Position numbers and translations under genes: made by a program. The notes under the pieces are model-generated. The model had not been told where the DNA came from, ran no database searches, and was given only the letters and a program-made list of their open reading frames with translations. 64,000 bases of DNA from Methylocystis rosea SV97 (GTDB lineage: Bacteria; Pseudomonadota; Alphaproteobacteria; Rhizobiales; Beijerinckiaceae): positions 1,422,146 to 1,486,145 of the forward strand of contig NZ_KB889963.1 of assembly GCF_000372845.1 (NCBI RefSeq). The letters run 5' to 3'. This document shows, piece by piece, positions 8,769 to 16,673 of this stretch (positions are counted from its first letter, which is position 1; each line of letters begins with the position of its first letter).

Positions 8769-9761
8769 ATGCGACGCATCCTGGTTACGGGCGCCCTCGG
8801 CCAAATCGGCGCCGAACTGACGCCGGCGCTGCGAAAGCGATATGGCGCGGCGCGCGTCATGGCCTCGGACCTCGAAGAGGCGCGGCCATCTGACGATCAT
8901 TATGAACGTCTCGACTGTACGCAGGCGGAAGCGGTCGCCGATCTGATCGCTCGATACGACGTCGGCGTCGTCTACCACCTCGCAGCGCTGCTCTCGGCGG
9001 TCGCTGAGGATAGGCCGCAAGACGCCTGGAGCGTCAATATGAGCGGCCTCTACAATGTGCTGGAGGCGGCCCGCCGCTTCGGTTGCCAGGTGTTTTTCCC
9101 AAGCTCGATTGCGGCGTTCGGCCCGTCGACGCCGCGCCGCGGCACGCCGCAGATCACGATCCAGCGGCCAACGACCATCTACGGCGTCACCAAAGTCGCG
9201 GGCGAATTGCTGTGCGATTATTACGCGACCCGCTTTGGCGTCGACGCGCGTGGATTGCGCCTGCCGGGTCTCGTTTCTTCCGCGGCGCCGCCGGGCGGCG
9301 GCACGACCGACTACGCCGTCGAAATGTTTCGCGCGGCTGTTCGGCGCAAGCGCTATTCCTGCTTCCTCGCCGCAGAGACCCGTCTCGACATGATGTATAT
9401 GCCGGATGCGACGCGCGCGATCATGGAGCTCATGGAGGCTGAGCCCGAGCGCCTGCGGTTTCGCAATGCGTATAACGTCACCGGCATGAGCGTCACGCCG
9501 CGCGAAATCGCCGCGGAAATTCGCCAACACGCGCCATCTTTCGCGGTGGACTACCGCATCGACCCGCTACGCCAGGCGATCGCCGATTCCTGGCCGCAGT
9601 CGCTTGACGCCAGTGCGGCGCGGGAAGATTGGGGCTTTGCGCCGCGCTTCGATCTCGCCGCCATGACGCGAGATATGCTCGCGCGTCTTGGCGCGGCGAC
9701 AGATCCGTTTGACGATCCAAATTCTGACGAGGTCCCCAATGCCAATGCAGGGTTTGGCTAA
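8769..9761 (+). CDS. SDR-type NAD-dependent L-threonine 3-dehydrogenase
   Basis: A 330-residue extended short-chain dehydrogenase. The NAD-binding motif LVTGALGQIGAEL opens the protein; the catalytic serine lies in FFPSSIAAFGP and the YxxxK pair in YGVTKVAGE. The segment TIYGVTKVAGELLCDYY followed by GLRLPGLVSSAAPPGGGTTD is characteristic of the UDP-galactose-epimerase-like threonine dehydrogenases found in Cupriavidus and Flavobacterium rather than the zinc MDR type. The reaction gives 2-amino-3-oxobutyrate. Its 3' end overlaps the next gene, the CoA ligase that cleaves that product, by 23 bases, which strongly supports the assignment. Confidence 0.87.
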   Translation: MRRILVTGALGQIGAELTPALRKRYGAARVMASDLEEARPSDDHYERLDCTQAEAVADLIARYDVGVVYHLAALLSAVAEDRPQDAWSVNMSGLYNVLEAARRFGCQVFFPSSIAAFGPSTPRRGTPQITIQRPTTIYGVTKVAGELLCDYYATRFGVDARGLRLPGLVSSAAPPGGGTTDYAVEMFRAAVRRKRYSCFLAAETRLDMMYMPDATRAIMELMEAEPERLRFRNAYNVTGMSVTPREIAAEIRQHAPSFAVDYRIDPLRQAIADSWPQSLDASAAREDWGFAPRFDLAAMTRDMLARLGAATDPFDDPNSDEVPNANAGFG

Positions 9762-10998
9762 GGCGCTCGCCGCGCAGCTCGGCGAACTCTCGCAGGCGGG
9801 GCTGCTCAAGGGCGCGGAAAACGTGCTCTGTGGCGTCATTGCCCCGCGTGGCGGCCACGGTCCGCGCTTTCTCATCGAAGGCGAAGGCGACAGGCCGTTC
9901 CTGCGCATGAACGCCAACAATTATCTTGGCATGTCGCTGCGCGAAGAGGTGATTGACGCCGAAGATGCGGCGGCGACGAACTATGGCGCAGGGCCCGGCG
10001 CGGTGCGCTTCATCAGCGGCACCTGGTCGCCTCATGTCGCCTTGGAGCGTCGGCTCGCCGCCTTTCACTCGCGGCCGTCGGCGATCATCTTTTCGTCGGC
10101 CTATGCGGCGATCATGGGCCTCATTCCGCAGCTCGTCAGCAAGAAGACCGCCGTCATCAGCGACGAGCTCAACCACAGCTGCATCATCAATGCGATCTCA
10201 CTTGCGGCGCCTGCGGAGAAGCGGATCTACAAACATCTCGACATGGGCGAACTCGAGCGCTGTCTCGACGAGACGGCGAAATCATGCACCCGCGCGATCA
10301 TCGTGACCGACGGCGTGTTCAGCATGCGCGGCGATCACGCGCCGCTCGACCGCATCATGACGCTGGCGCGCAGCCGCGATAATGCCTTCGCGGAGGGTGC
10401 GATCGTCGTCGTCGATGATTCACATGGCGTCGGCGCGCTTGGCGCGACCGGGCGCGGTGCGGAGGAATATACGCGGTCAGTTCCGGTCGACATTCTGGTG
10501 GCGACGCTCGGCAAGGCCTTCGGCGTCAATGGCGGCTATGTGGTCGGCGATGAAATCCTCATCCGCTACCTGCGCGAACGCTCGCCCTTCTACGTTTACT
10601 CGAATCCCATCACGCCGGCGGAAGCCGCCGCCGCGCATAAGGCCATCGACATGCTGGACAGTCCGGACGGCCTGTCGTTGCTCGAGCATCTGCGCGCCAT
10701 GACCGCACGCTTCAAGGCGGGGCTTGTCAGGCTTGGTTTCGAGACGCTGCCCGGGGAACATCCGGTCGCGCCGCTCGTGACCCGCGACAGCGCCCGCACC
10801 GTGGCGCTCGTCGAGCATCTGCGGCGGCGAGGCATATTGGTTACTGGGCTGACCTATCCGGTCGTGCCGAGGGGCGACGAGGAGATCCGCTTTCAGATCA
10901 GCGCGGATCACACGGCCGCCGACATCGACGCGGCGTTGGCGGCGCTGGCCGAAATGGCGGAGGCGAATGTTCCGCTGGCGCGGGCGAAGCAGCTTTAG
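9739..10998 (+). CDS. kbl: 2-amino-3-ketobutyrate CoA ligase (glycine C-acetyltransferase)
   Basis: About 419 residues of the alpha-oxoamine synthase family. Start MPMQGLAKALA at 9739 follows a GAGG at 9729-9732 and lies inside the end of the threonine dehydrogenase gene. Marks include FLRMNANNYLGMS, the DDSHGVGALGATGRG loop and LVATLGKAFGVNGGYV with the PLP lysine. Kbl splits 2-amino-3-oxobutyrate with CoA to glycine and acetyl-CoA. Other members of the fold (AONS, ALAS) are possible by sequence, but coupling to threonine dehydrogenase makes Kbl the best reading. The pair converts threonine to glycine and acetyl-CoA. Confidence 0.87.
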   Translation: MPMQGLAKALAAQLGELSQAGLLKGAENVLCGVIAPRGGHGPRFLIEGEGDRPFLRMNANNYLGMSLREEVIDAEDAAATNYGAGPGAVRFISGTWSPHVALERRLAAFHSRPSAIIFSSAYAAIMGLIPQLVSKKTAVISDELNHSCIINAISLAAPAEKRIYKHLDMGELERCLDETAKSCTRAIIVTDGVFSMRGDHAPLDRIMTLARSRDNAFAEGAIVVVDDSHGVGALGATGRGAEEYTRSVPVDILVATLGKAFGVNGGYVVGDEILIRYLRERSPFYVYSNPITPAEAAAAHKAIDMLDSPDGLSLLEHLRAMTARFKAGLVRLGFETLPGEHPVAPLVTRDSARTVALVEHLRRRGILVTGLTYPVVPRGDEEIRFQISADHTAADIDAALAALAEMAEANVPLARAKQL

Positions 10999-11061
10999 CG
11001 CGCTATTTACTTTGGCGGCGCCGCCTGACTTTCGAGCGCGGCGACAGCCGAGGAAGCATCC

Positions 11062-12339
11062 ATGGACAGCGCGCGCTACCACAAGGCGAGCATCGGAAAC
11101 CGCTTGCTTCAGCCGGAAACGCTCATGCTGGGCTACGGCTACGATCCGACGCTGTCGGAAGGCGCAGTTAAGCCGCCGGTATTTCTAACGTCGACCTTCG
11201 TGTTTCGAACGGCCGAAGAGGGGCGCGACTTCTTCGACTATATGGCCGGACGTCGTGCGCCGCCGGAAGGCGAAGAATCCGGACTCGTCTATTCACGGTT
11301 TAACCATCCCAATCTCGAGATCGTCGAGGACCGCTTGGCGATCTACGAGCACGCCGAATGCGGTCTCGTCTTTTCCTCCGGCATGTCGGCGATCGTCACC
11401 ACGATTCTCGCCTTCGCGCGCCCGGGAGAAACGATCCTGCGCAGCCGCCCGCTCTATGGCGGGACGGAAGTTCTCATCGACAAGACGCTGGCACCGTTCG
11501 GATTGACTGGCGTCGGCTTCACCAACGGGCTCGACGAAGACAATATCCGCGCCGCGGCCGCGCGCGCGATGGACGTCGGACGCATCGCGATGATCTTCAT
11601 CGAGACGCCGTCCAATCCCATGAACAGCCTCGTTGATATCGCGCTGGTGCGACGTATCGCCGAAGACGTCGCGGAAAAACAGGGCTCGAGGCCGGTCATT
11701 TGCTGCGACAACACGCTGCTCGGCCCCGTTTTCCAATCGCCGCTCCGACACGGCGCCGATTTGTCGCTCTATTCGCTGACGAAATATGTCGGCGGGCACA
11801 GCGATCTCATCGGCGGCGCGGTCGTCGGGTCCTGCGCGCATCTGAAGACTATTCGCACGATGCGCAGCGCCATCGGCACGCAGCTTGACGCGCATTCCTG
11901 CTGGATGCTTGGCCGCTCGCTCGAGACTTTGTCTTTGCGCATGAACCGGGCGGCGGAGAACGCGGCGATCGTCGCGGACTTTCTCGCGGGTCATCCCAAG
12001 GTGACCCGCGTTCACTACCCGCCGCTGCTGCCGGCCGATCATCCCGAAAGGTTGTTGATGGCGCGACAGTCGAGTTCCGCCGGCTCCACCTTTTCTTTTG
12101 AGGTCGTGGGCGGACAAGCCGAAGCCTTCGCCTTCCTCAATCGGCTACAGATTTTCAAGCTCGCCGTCAGCCTCGGCGGCACCGAATCGTTGATTTGTCA
12201 TCCGACGACCACCGTGCACTCGGGACTCACCGAAGAAGCCCGCCGTGAGATCGGCATTACGCCTTCGCTCGTTCGCGCTTCGATCGGCATCGAACATCCG
12301 GACGATCTTATCGCCGATTTGGCGCAGGCCTTCGCTTAA
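11062..12339 (+). CDS. Cys/Met metabolism PLP-dependent enzyme (methionine gamma-lyase / cystathionine gamma-synthase family)
   Basis: A 425-residue fold-type I PLP enzyme. The PLP lysine lies in [20 protein letters not shown] and the cofactor-binding YSRFNHPN segment is near the N-terminus, both family hallmarks. Methionine gamma-lyases carry a cysteine two residues after the active-site tyrosine (LYGC); here the matching place reads LYGGTEVLI, so that cysteine is missing and a strict methionine gamma-lyase call is not safe. GAGGAAG lies just before ATG 11062. It is the last gene of the co-oriented catabolic run begun at 5662, with 63 bases after kbl. Alternatives are cystathionine gamma-lyase or gamma-synthase. 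Confidence 0.75.
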   Translation: MDSARYHKASIGNRLLQPETLMLGYGYDPTLSEGAVKPPVFLTSTFVFRTAEEGRDFFDYMAGRRAPPEGEESGLVYSRFNHPNLEIVEDRLAIYEHAECGLVFSSGMSAIVTTILAFARPGETILRSRPLYGGTEVLIDKTLAPFGLTGVGFTNGLDEDNIRAAAARAMDVGRIAMIFIETPSNPMNSLVDIALVRRIAEDVAEKQGSRPVICCDNTLLGPVFQSPLRHGADLSLYSLTKYVGGHSDLIGGAVVGSCAHLKTIRTMRSAIGTQLDAHSCWMLGRSLETLSLRMNRAAENAAIVADFLAGHPKVTRVHYPPLLPADHPERLLMARQSSSAGSTFSFEVVGGQAEAFAFLNRLQIFKLAVSLGGTESLICHPTTTVHSGLTEEARREIGITPSLVRASIGIEHPDDLIADLAQAFA

Positions 12340-12461
12340 CGCGCAGTTAACCGTCGCGGTCGGCTTAGCGGAGACTGCGCGCTGGGGCCTGTTAATCGCT
12401 CGCCGCAGACATATCTATTTGCAAGAGACTTTCGTGGTCATAATCGAGCTGAGACTAGACA

Positions 12462-12794
12462 ATGAGAGTAGCGAAGGAAGTGCGAGACGACCGAACCGTT
12501 CTGAGCATCCAGGAGGATCGCATCGATGCGCACAACTCCGGCGAGCTCAAGGACTTGGTGCTCAAGACGCTCGAAGGCGGCACTAAAAACGTCGTCATCG
12601 ACTTGGCGAGAGTTCAGTTCATCGACAGCTCAGGGCTCGGGGCGCTGCTCTCTGGCTACAAGAATGCGACTTTGCGCTCCAGCGGGTTCGCTTTGGCGGG
12701 TCTACAGCCGCGTGTCAGGTCGATGTTCGAACTGACGCGACTGCACCGCGTTTTCGACATCTATCCAAGCTTGCAGTTGGCGCTGAGCGCGTAA
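12462..12794 (+). CDS. STAS-domain anti-sigma factor antagonist
   Basis: A 110-residue single STAS domain. The diagnostic segment VIDLARVQFIDSSGLGALL contains the serine that is phosphorylated in SpoIIAA/RsbV-type antagonists (in IDSSGLG). In partner switching the unphosphorylated antagonist binds a HATPase kinase and frees that kinase's client. The next gene is exactly such a kinase, eight bases downstream, and a SpoIIE-type phosphatase gene lies further on the same strand, so a complete switch is encoded. The 120-base gap before it is the likely promoter of the module. No sigma factor gene is in view. Confidence 0.88.
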   Translation: MRVAKEVRDDRTVLSIQEDRIDAHNSGELKDLVLKTLEGGTKNVVIDLARVQFIDSSGLGALLSGYKNATLRSSGFALAGLQPRVRSMFELTRLHRVFDIYPSLQLALSA

Positions 12795-12802
12795 GTCCGC
12801 GA

Positions 12803-13249
12803 ATGGGGTGGGCGGTGATCGAGATGTGCGAGACATTCGTCAATCTGGACATCGTCGTTCCCAATCAAACGCGATATCTGCGTCTCGTTGGCGCGATCGC
12901 CGAGCAGCTGGCGAAAGAGCTGGACGTTCAGGAGGACACACGCGACACCCTGGCTTTTCACCTCAATCTTGCGCTGACCGAGGCGGTCGCCAACGCCATT
13001 CAATATAGCTCCGCAGCAAATTCGACCGACTCCGTCCGGATCTGTTTTTCGGTAGAGGACGCTTATCTTTCCGTCCGCGTTTACGATCATGGAGGGGGCT
13101 TCGACCTTGCTGCCCTGCCGATGCCCGAGTTCGATGAACTTCGCGAACGCGGCCGCGGCATATTCTTCATTCGCTCTGTGATGGACTCTGTTCAATATCA
13201 CAAGACGGATTCAGGCAATGTTCTCGAAATGCGCAAGAAGATCGCCTAG
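12803..13249 (+). CDS. RsbW/SpoIIAB-like HATPase anti-sigma serine kinase
   Basis: About 148 residues with a GHKL-type ATPase fold. The N box reads LALTEAVANAIQYS, the G1 box VYDHGGGFD and the G2 region ERGRGIFFIRSVMD, as in RsbW. It would phosphorylate the adjacent STAS antagonist and hold an unknown client. The annotated ATG at 12803 lies eight bases after the STAS stop; an internal ATG at 12827 (MCETFVNLDI) is an equally good start and matches the usual length of the family better. It precedes a glutamate dehydrogenase gene by 13 bases. Confidence 0.85.
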   Translation: MGWAVIEMCETFVNLDIVVPNQTRYLRLVGAIAEQLAKELDVQEDTRDTLAFHLNLALTEAVANAIQYSSAANSTDSVRICFSVEDAYLSVRVYDHGGGFDLAALPMPEFDELRERGRGIFFIRSVMDSVQYHKTDSGNVLEMRKKIA

Positions 13250-13262
13250 CTGATGGTTTCAC

Positions 13263-16200
13263 GTGCTTCGCTCTCCGGACACATTGACGTTTGAGACGCC
13301 CCGCGTCGCGGACTGGGATTCCGTGGTGCGGGATTTCCTCCGCCGCGCCGGTCGCCGTTCTGGGCTGAATCTTTCCGGCGAGGCGCTTGACGCGCTGCCC
13401 AAAGCCTATCGCTATCTCGTCCCCGCGCGGCGCGCCGCGCGCGATCTCGCGCTGATTGCGGCCAACCAAAACGAGAGCGAGATCGTCGAGTTGCGTCCGC
13501 TGCGCGGCCCGGGAGTAGGCGACGCCCGATATGAGGTTCGGCTGATCGGCGCCAAAGACCATGCGCTCGATGAACTTCTACCGATGCTGCAGAACCTCGG
13601 ACTGCGCGTCGCAGATCAAATTCAGTTCGCGCTCAATCTCAGCATCGGGCCGCGGTTCATTCGAAGTTTCATCGTCGAGCCCTCCATGGGCAGCGGCGCG
13701 AGCGTCGCACGATCGCACGGTCGATTGTTGGCGGCGCTCAAAGCCGTGCTTTCAGCCGAGGTTGAGAGCGACGCCTTGAACGGCCTGGTCCTGGTCACGG
13801 AACTTGACTGGCGGCAGATCGATCTGTTTCGCGCCTATAGCAACTACTATCAACAGCTCGGTCTGCGGATCGAGCGCACGCGCATCTATCGCGCGCTTTT
13901 GCACAGTCCGGCGGTCGCCCAACTCCTCTATCGTTACTTCCAAGCGCGGTTCGAGCCGGATGGCGGCGGACGCGACTCCTTTGAGATCGAGTTGGAGTTG
14001 CTCACGCCGATCAGGGCTCAGCTTGTCGACGTATTGGACAAGGTCGCTGACGGTGGCGACGATCGCATTCTTCGCGACCTCTTCAATCTCATCGACGCGA
14101 CGGTGCGCACCAACTTCTATTTTTGCGGCGATTGGGCGCGAAAGTTCATTTCGCTAAAGATCAGCAGTCTGGGCGTGTTCAATATGCCGTCTCCAAAGCC
14201 GATGGCGGAGATCTACGTTCACTCCCCTTCAATGGAAGGCGTGCATTTGCGGGGCGCCAAAGTCGCGCGCGGCGGCATCCGCTGGTCGGACCGGCCCGAG
14301 GACTTTCGCGGCGAAGTCCTGGCGCTGATGCAGACTCAGATGATCAAGAACGCCCTCATCGTGCCGCAGGGCGCTAAGGGCGGATTTGTTCTGAAGCTTC
14401 CCTTTGACGACGCATCGCAGCGGCAGCGTCTCGGGAGGGAGGCATACTCGCAGTTCCTGCGCGGCCTTCTCGATCTCACGGACAATCTGAAGGATTCACA
14501 GATCGTCAGGCCGCCGGCGCTTGTCGCTTATGACGGCCCCGATCCTTATCTCGTCGTCGCGGCCGACAAGGGCACCGCCTCCTGGGCCGATGTCGCCAAT
14601 GAAATTTCGCACTCCTATGGCTTCTGGCTCGGCGACGCCTTCGCGAGCGGCGGCGCGCATGGCTATCACCACAAGCGTTTGGGCATTACTGCGCGTGGCG
14701 CCTGGGTCTGTGTAAGACGGCACTTCCATGAACTCGGTCACAACGTCGATGCGGAGCCGATTACAGTTGTCGGAGTCGGCTCCATGGATGGCGACGTCTT
14801 CGGCAATGGCATGCTGCACACGCCGAACATTCGGCTGCTTGGCGCGTTCGACGGCCAGTACATCTTCATCGACCCAGACCCCGATCCGCTCATTTCCTTC
14901 GCCGAGCGACGCCGTCTGTTCCAACTGCCACGGTCGACGTGGCGCGACTACAACCCGGCGCTGCTTTCACAAGGCGGAGGCGTCTATCGGCGCGACGCCA
15001 AGGATATCCCGCTGAGCCCGGAAGTGCGCGCGTGGCTCGGCGTTAGGCATAGCGCGATCGATGGCGAATCGCTGGTCCGCTGGCTCTTGATCGCGCCCGT
15101 GGATCTGTTGTGGATGGGCGGCGTCGGCACTTATGTCAAGGCGAGCTCGGAGACGAATGAGAGCGTTGGCGATCGCGTCAACGACGGCGCGCGCGTCGAT
15201 GCGCTACAGCTTCGCGCCAAGGTCGTTGGCGAGGGCGCCAACCTCGCCTTTACGCAGCGGGCGCGCATTGAATACGCCCTGAGAGGCGGACGGATTAATA
15301 CCGACGCGGTCGACAATTCGGCGGGCGTTGATCTCTCCGATCACGAAGTCAATTTGAAGACTCTGCTGCAAACGCGGCCGGACCAACACACGCCAGACGT
15401 CGAAGATCCCGATCGCTTGCTCCAATCCCTCACCGAAGAGGTTTGCGCGTCCGTATTGCAGGACAACGACCGACAGAGTCTTTGCCTGTCACTGGACCGC
15501 GCGCGGTGCCGGATCAATCTCGATCAATTCATGGACCTCGCGGAGCAACTTGAAAACGCCGGCTATATCAATCCTGCGGCCGAAGCCTTCCCGACACGAA
15601 AGGATGTCTCGGCGCGCGAGACGAAAGAGCTGACGCGACCGGAGCTCGCCTTGCTGATGGCCAGTTCGAAGCTGGCGCTGAAGCAGAGGCTGCTGGAAGA
15701 TGAGGCGTTTCTGCAGGGTTCGTGGTCGTATGAATTTCTGGCGAGCTATTTTCCAGAATATTTGCGGTCTCATTTTTCGGAGCGGATCAGGAGTCATTCA
15801 CTCGCGCGGGAAATCGCCGTCACGGTGATCTGCAACAAGGTCGTCGATCAGGCGGGAGTTTGCTTCCTGCTGCTGGGCGAGGGGCTGGTCCCAACTCTGC
15901 TCAGCTATGCCGTCAAGCTCTATCTTTCCTTCGATCGAATCTTCGAGGGCGATCGATGGCGCGCCAGTTTTCGCGAAAGCCGCGAATTGGACGCCGCATG
16001 CCAGTATGCGCTGCTTCTCCAACTCGAAGACGCACTGGCTTACATGTGCCATTGGTCGATGCGACGTGGACATCGGCTGAGCCCCGACGACGAAGACATC
16101 GAGCGCTGGCGTTCCGATCTGCGCGCCTATCGTGAACGCGTGGGTGTGAGCGAAGCGCAGGGCGACCAGTCTGTGGCGGCGCCCTATTTCGATCGCCTGC

Positions 16201-16670
16201 GGAATTTCCCTTTCCTTGTCGCGCTCACCCGCGAATCGGGAGAGGACATGCGGGTCGCCGGCGCGTATTTTGATAAGGCCGCCAATCTGTTTGGATTGCA
16301 AAAGCTTACCGCCCTTCTTGCGGACGTGAAGCCAAGAGACCTCTGGGAGCAGCAGTTGCAGGCCGCGCTCGACGCGCGAATGCGGGACGCGTCCGCGCGC
16401 ATCGCGTCCATGCAATTGCTGAGCGGAATCGCCGACGCGCGGGCTTTGTTTCGAAATGTCGGCCTGGAGTTTCGTCTCGCCGGGCTTGAGCGGCTGGCGT
16501 TCAAACTCGAGGCGTCTCTCTTAACGACGCTGACGCCCTTCGCAGCGTTCGTCGCCGAGCTGAACGCCCTGGTCGACGCGTGCGACGCCGCTTATCGCAG
16601 CCGCTCGGCTGAGGGCGCGGAGAGGGCGCGAAAGCGAAGGCGCGCGTCCTCGGAAGCAGGAGCTTCGTAG
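13263..16670 (+). CDS. Large NAD-specific glutamate dehydrogenase (115-kDa-class length)
   Basis: A 1135-residue protein beginning at a GTG. The catalytic part includes RGGIRWSDRPEDFRGEVL, MIKNALIVPQGAKGGFV with the substrate lysines, and the long GGAHGYHHKRLGITARGAW and VVGVGSMDGDVFGNGML stretches typical of large NAD-dependent glutamate dehydrogenases. These convert glutamate to 2-oxoglutarate and ammonia. The common 180-kDa proteins have about 1600 residues; this one lacks roughly 450 N-terminal residues, where ACT-like regulatory domains lie, and matches the shorter class. No frame disruption upstream is visible, so the short form looks native. It is embedded between partner-switch genes, four bases before the phosphatase gene. 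Confidence 0.88.
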   Translation: MLRSPDTLTFETPRVADWDSVVRDFLRRAGRRSGLNLSGEALDALPKAYRYLVPARRAARDLALIAANQNESEIVELRPLRGPGVGDARYEVRLIGAKDHALDELLPMLQNLGLRVADQIQFALNLSIGPRFIRSFIVEPSMGSGASVARSHGRLLAALKAVLSAEVESDALNGLVLVTELDWRQIDLFRAYSNYYQQLGLRIERTRIYRALLHSPAVAQLLYRYFQARFEPDGGGRDSFEIELELLTPIRAQLVDVLDKVADGGDDRILRDLFNLIDATVRTNFYFCGDWARKFISLKISSLGVFNMPSPKPMAEIYVHSPSMEGVHLRGAKVARGGIRWSDRPEDFRGEVLALMQTQMIKNALIVPQGAKGGFVLKLPFDDASQRQRLGREAYSQFLRGLLDLTDNLKDSQIVRPPALVAYDGPDPYLVVAADKGTASWADVANEISHSYGFWLGDAFASGGAHGYHHKRLGITARGAWVCVRRHFHELGHNVDAEPITVVGVGSMDGDVFGNGMLHTPNIRLLGAFDGQYIFIDPDPDPLISFAERRRLFQLPRSTWRDYNPALLSQGGGVYRRDAKDIPLSPEVRAWLGVRHSAIDGESLVRWLLIAPVDLLWMGGVGTYVKASSETNESVGDRVNDGARVDALQLRAKVVGEGANLAFTQRARIEYALRGGRINTDAVDNSAGVDLSDHEVNLKTLLQTRPDQHTPDVEDPDRLLQSLTEEVCASVLQDNDRQSLCLSLDRARCRINLDQFMDLAEQLENAGYINPAAEAFPTRKDVSARETKELTRPELALLMASSKLALKQRLLEDEAFLQGSWSYEFLASYFPEYLRSHFSERIRSHSLAREIAVTVICNKVVDQAGVCFLLLGEGLVPTLLSYAVKLYLSFDRIFEGDRWRASFRESRELDAACQYALLLQLEDALAYMCHWSMRRGHRLSPDDEDIERWRSDLRAYRERVGVSEAQGDQSVAAPYFDRLRNFPFLVALTRESGEDMRVAGAYFDKAANLFGLQKLTALLADVKPRDLWEQQLQAALDARMRDASARIASMQLLSGIADARALFRNVGLEFRLAGLERLAFKLEASLLTTLTPFAAFVAELNALVDACDAAYRSRSAEGAERARKRRRASSEAGAS

Positions 16671-16673
16671 CGC

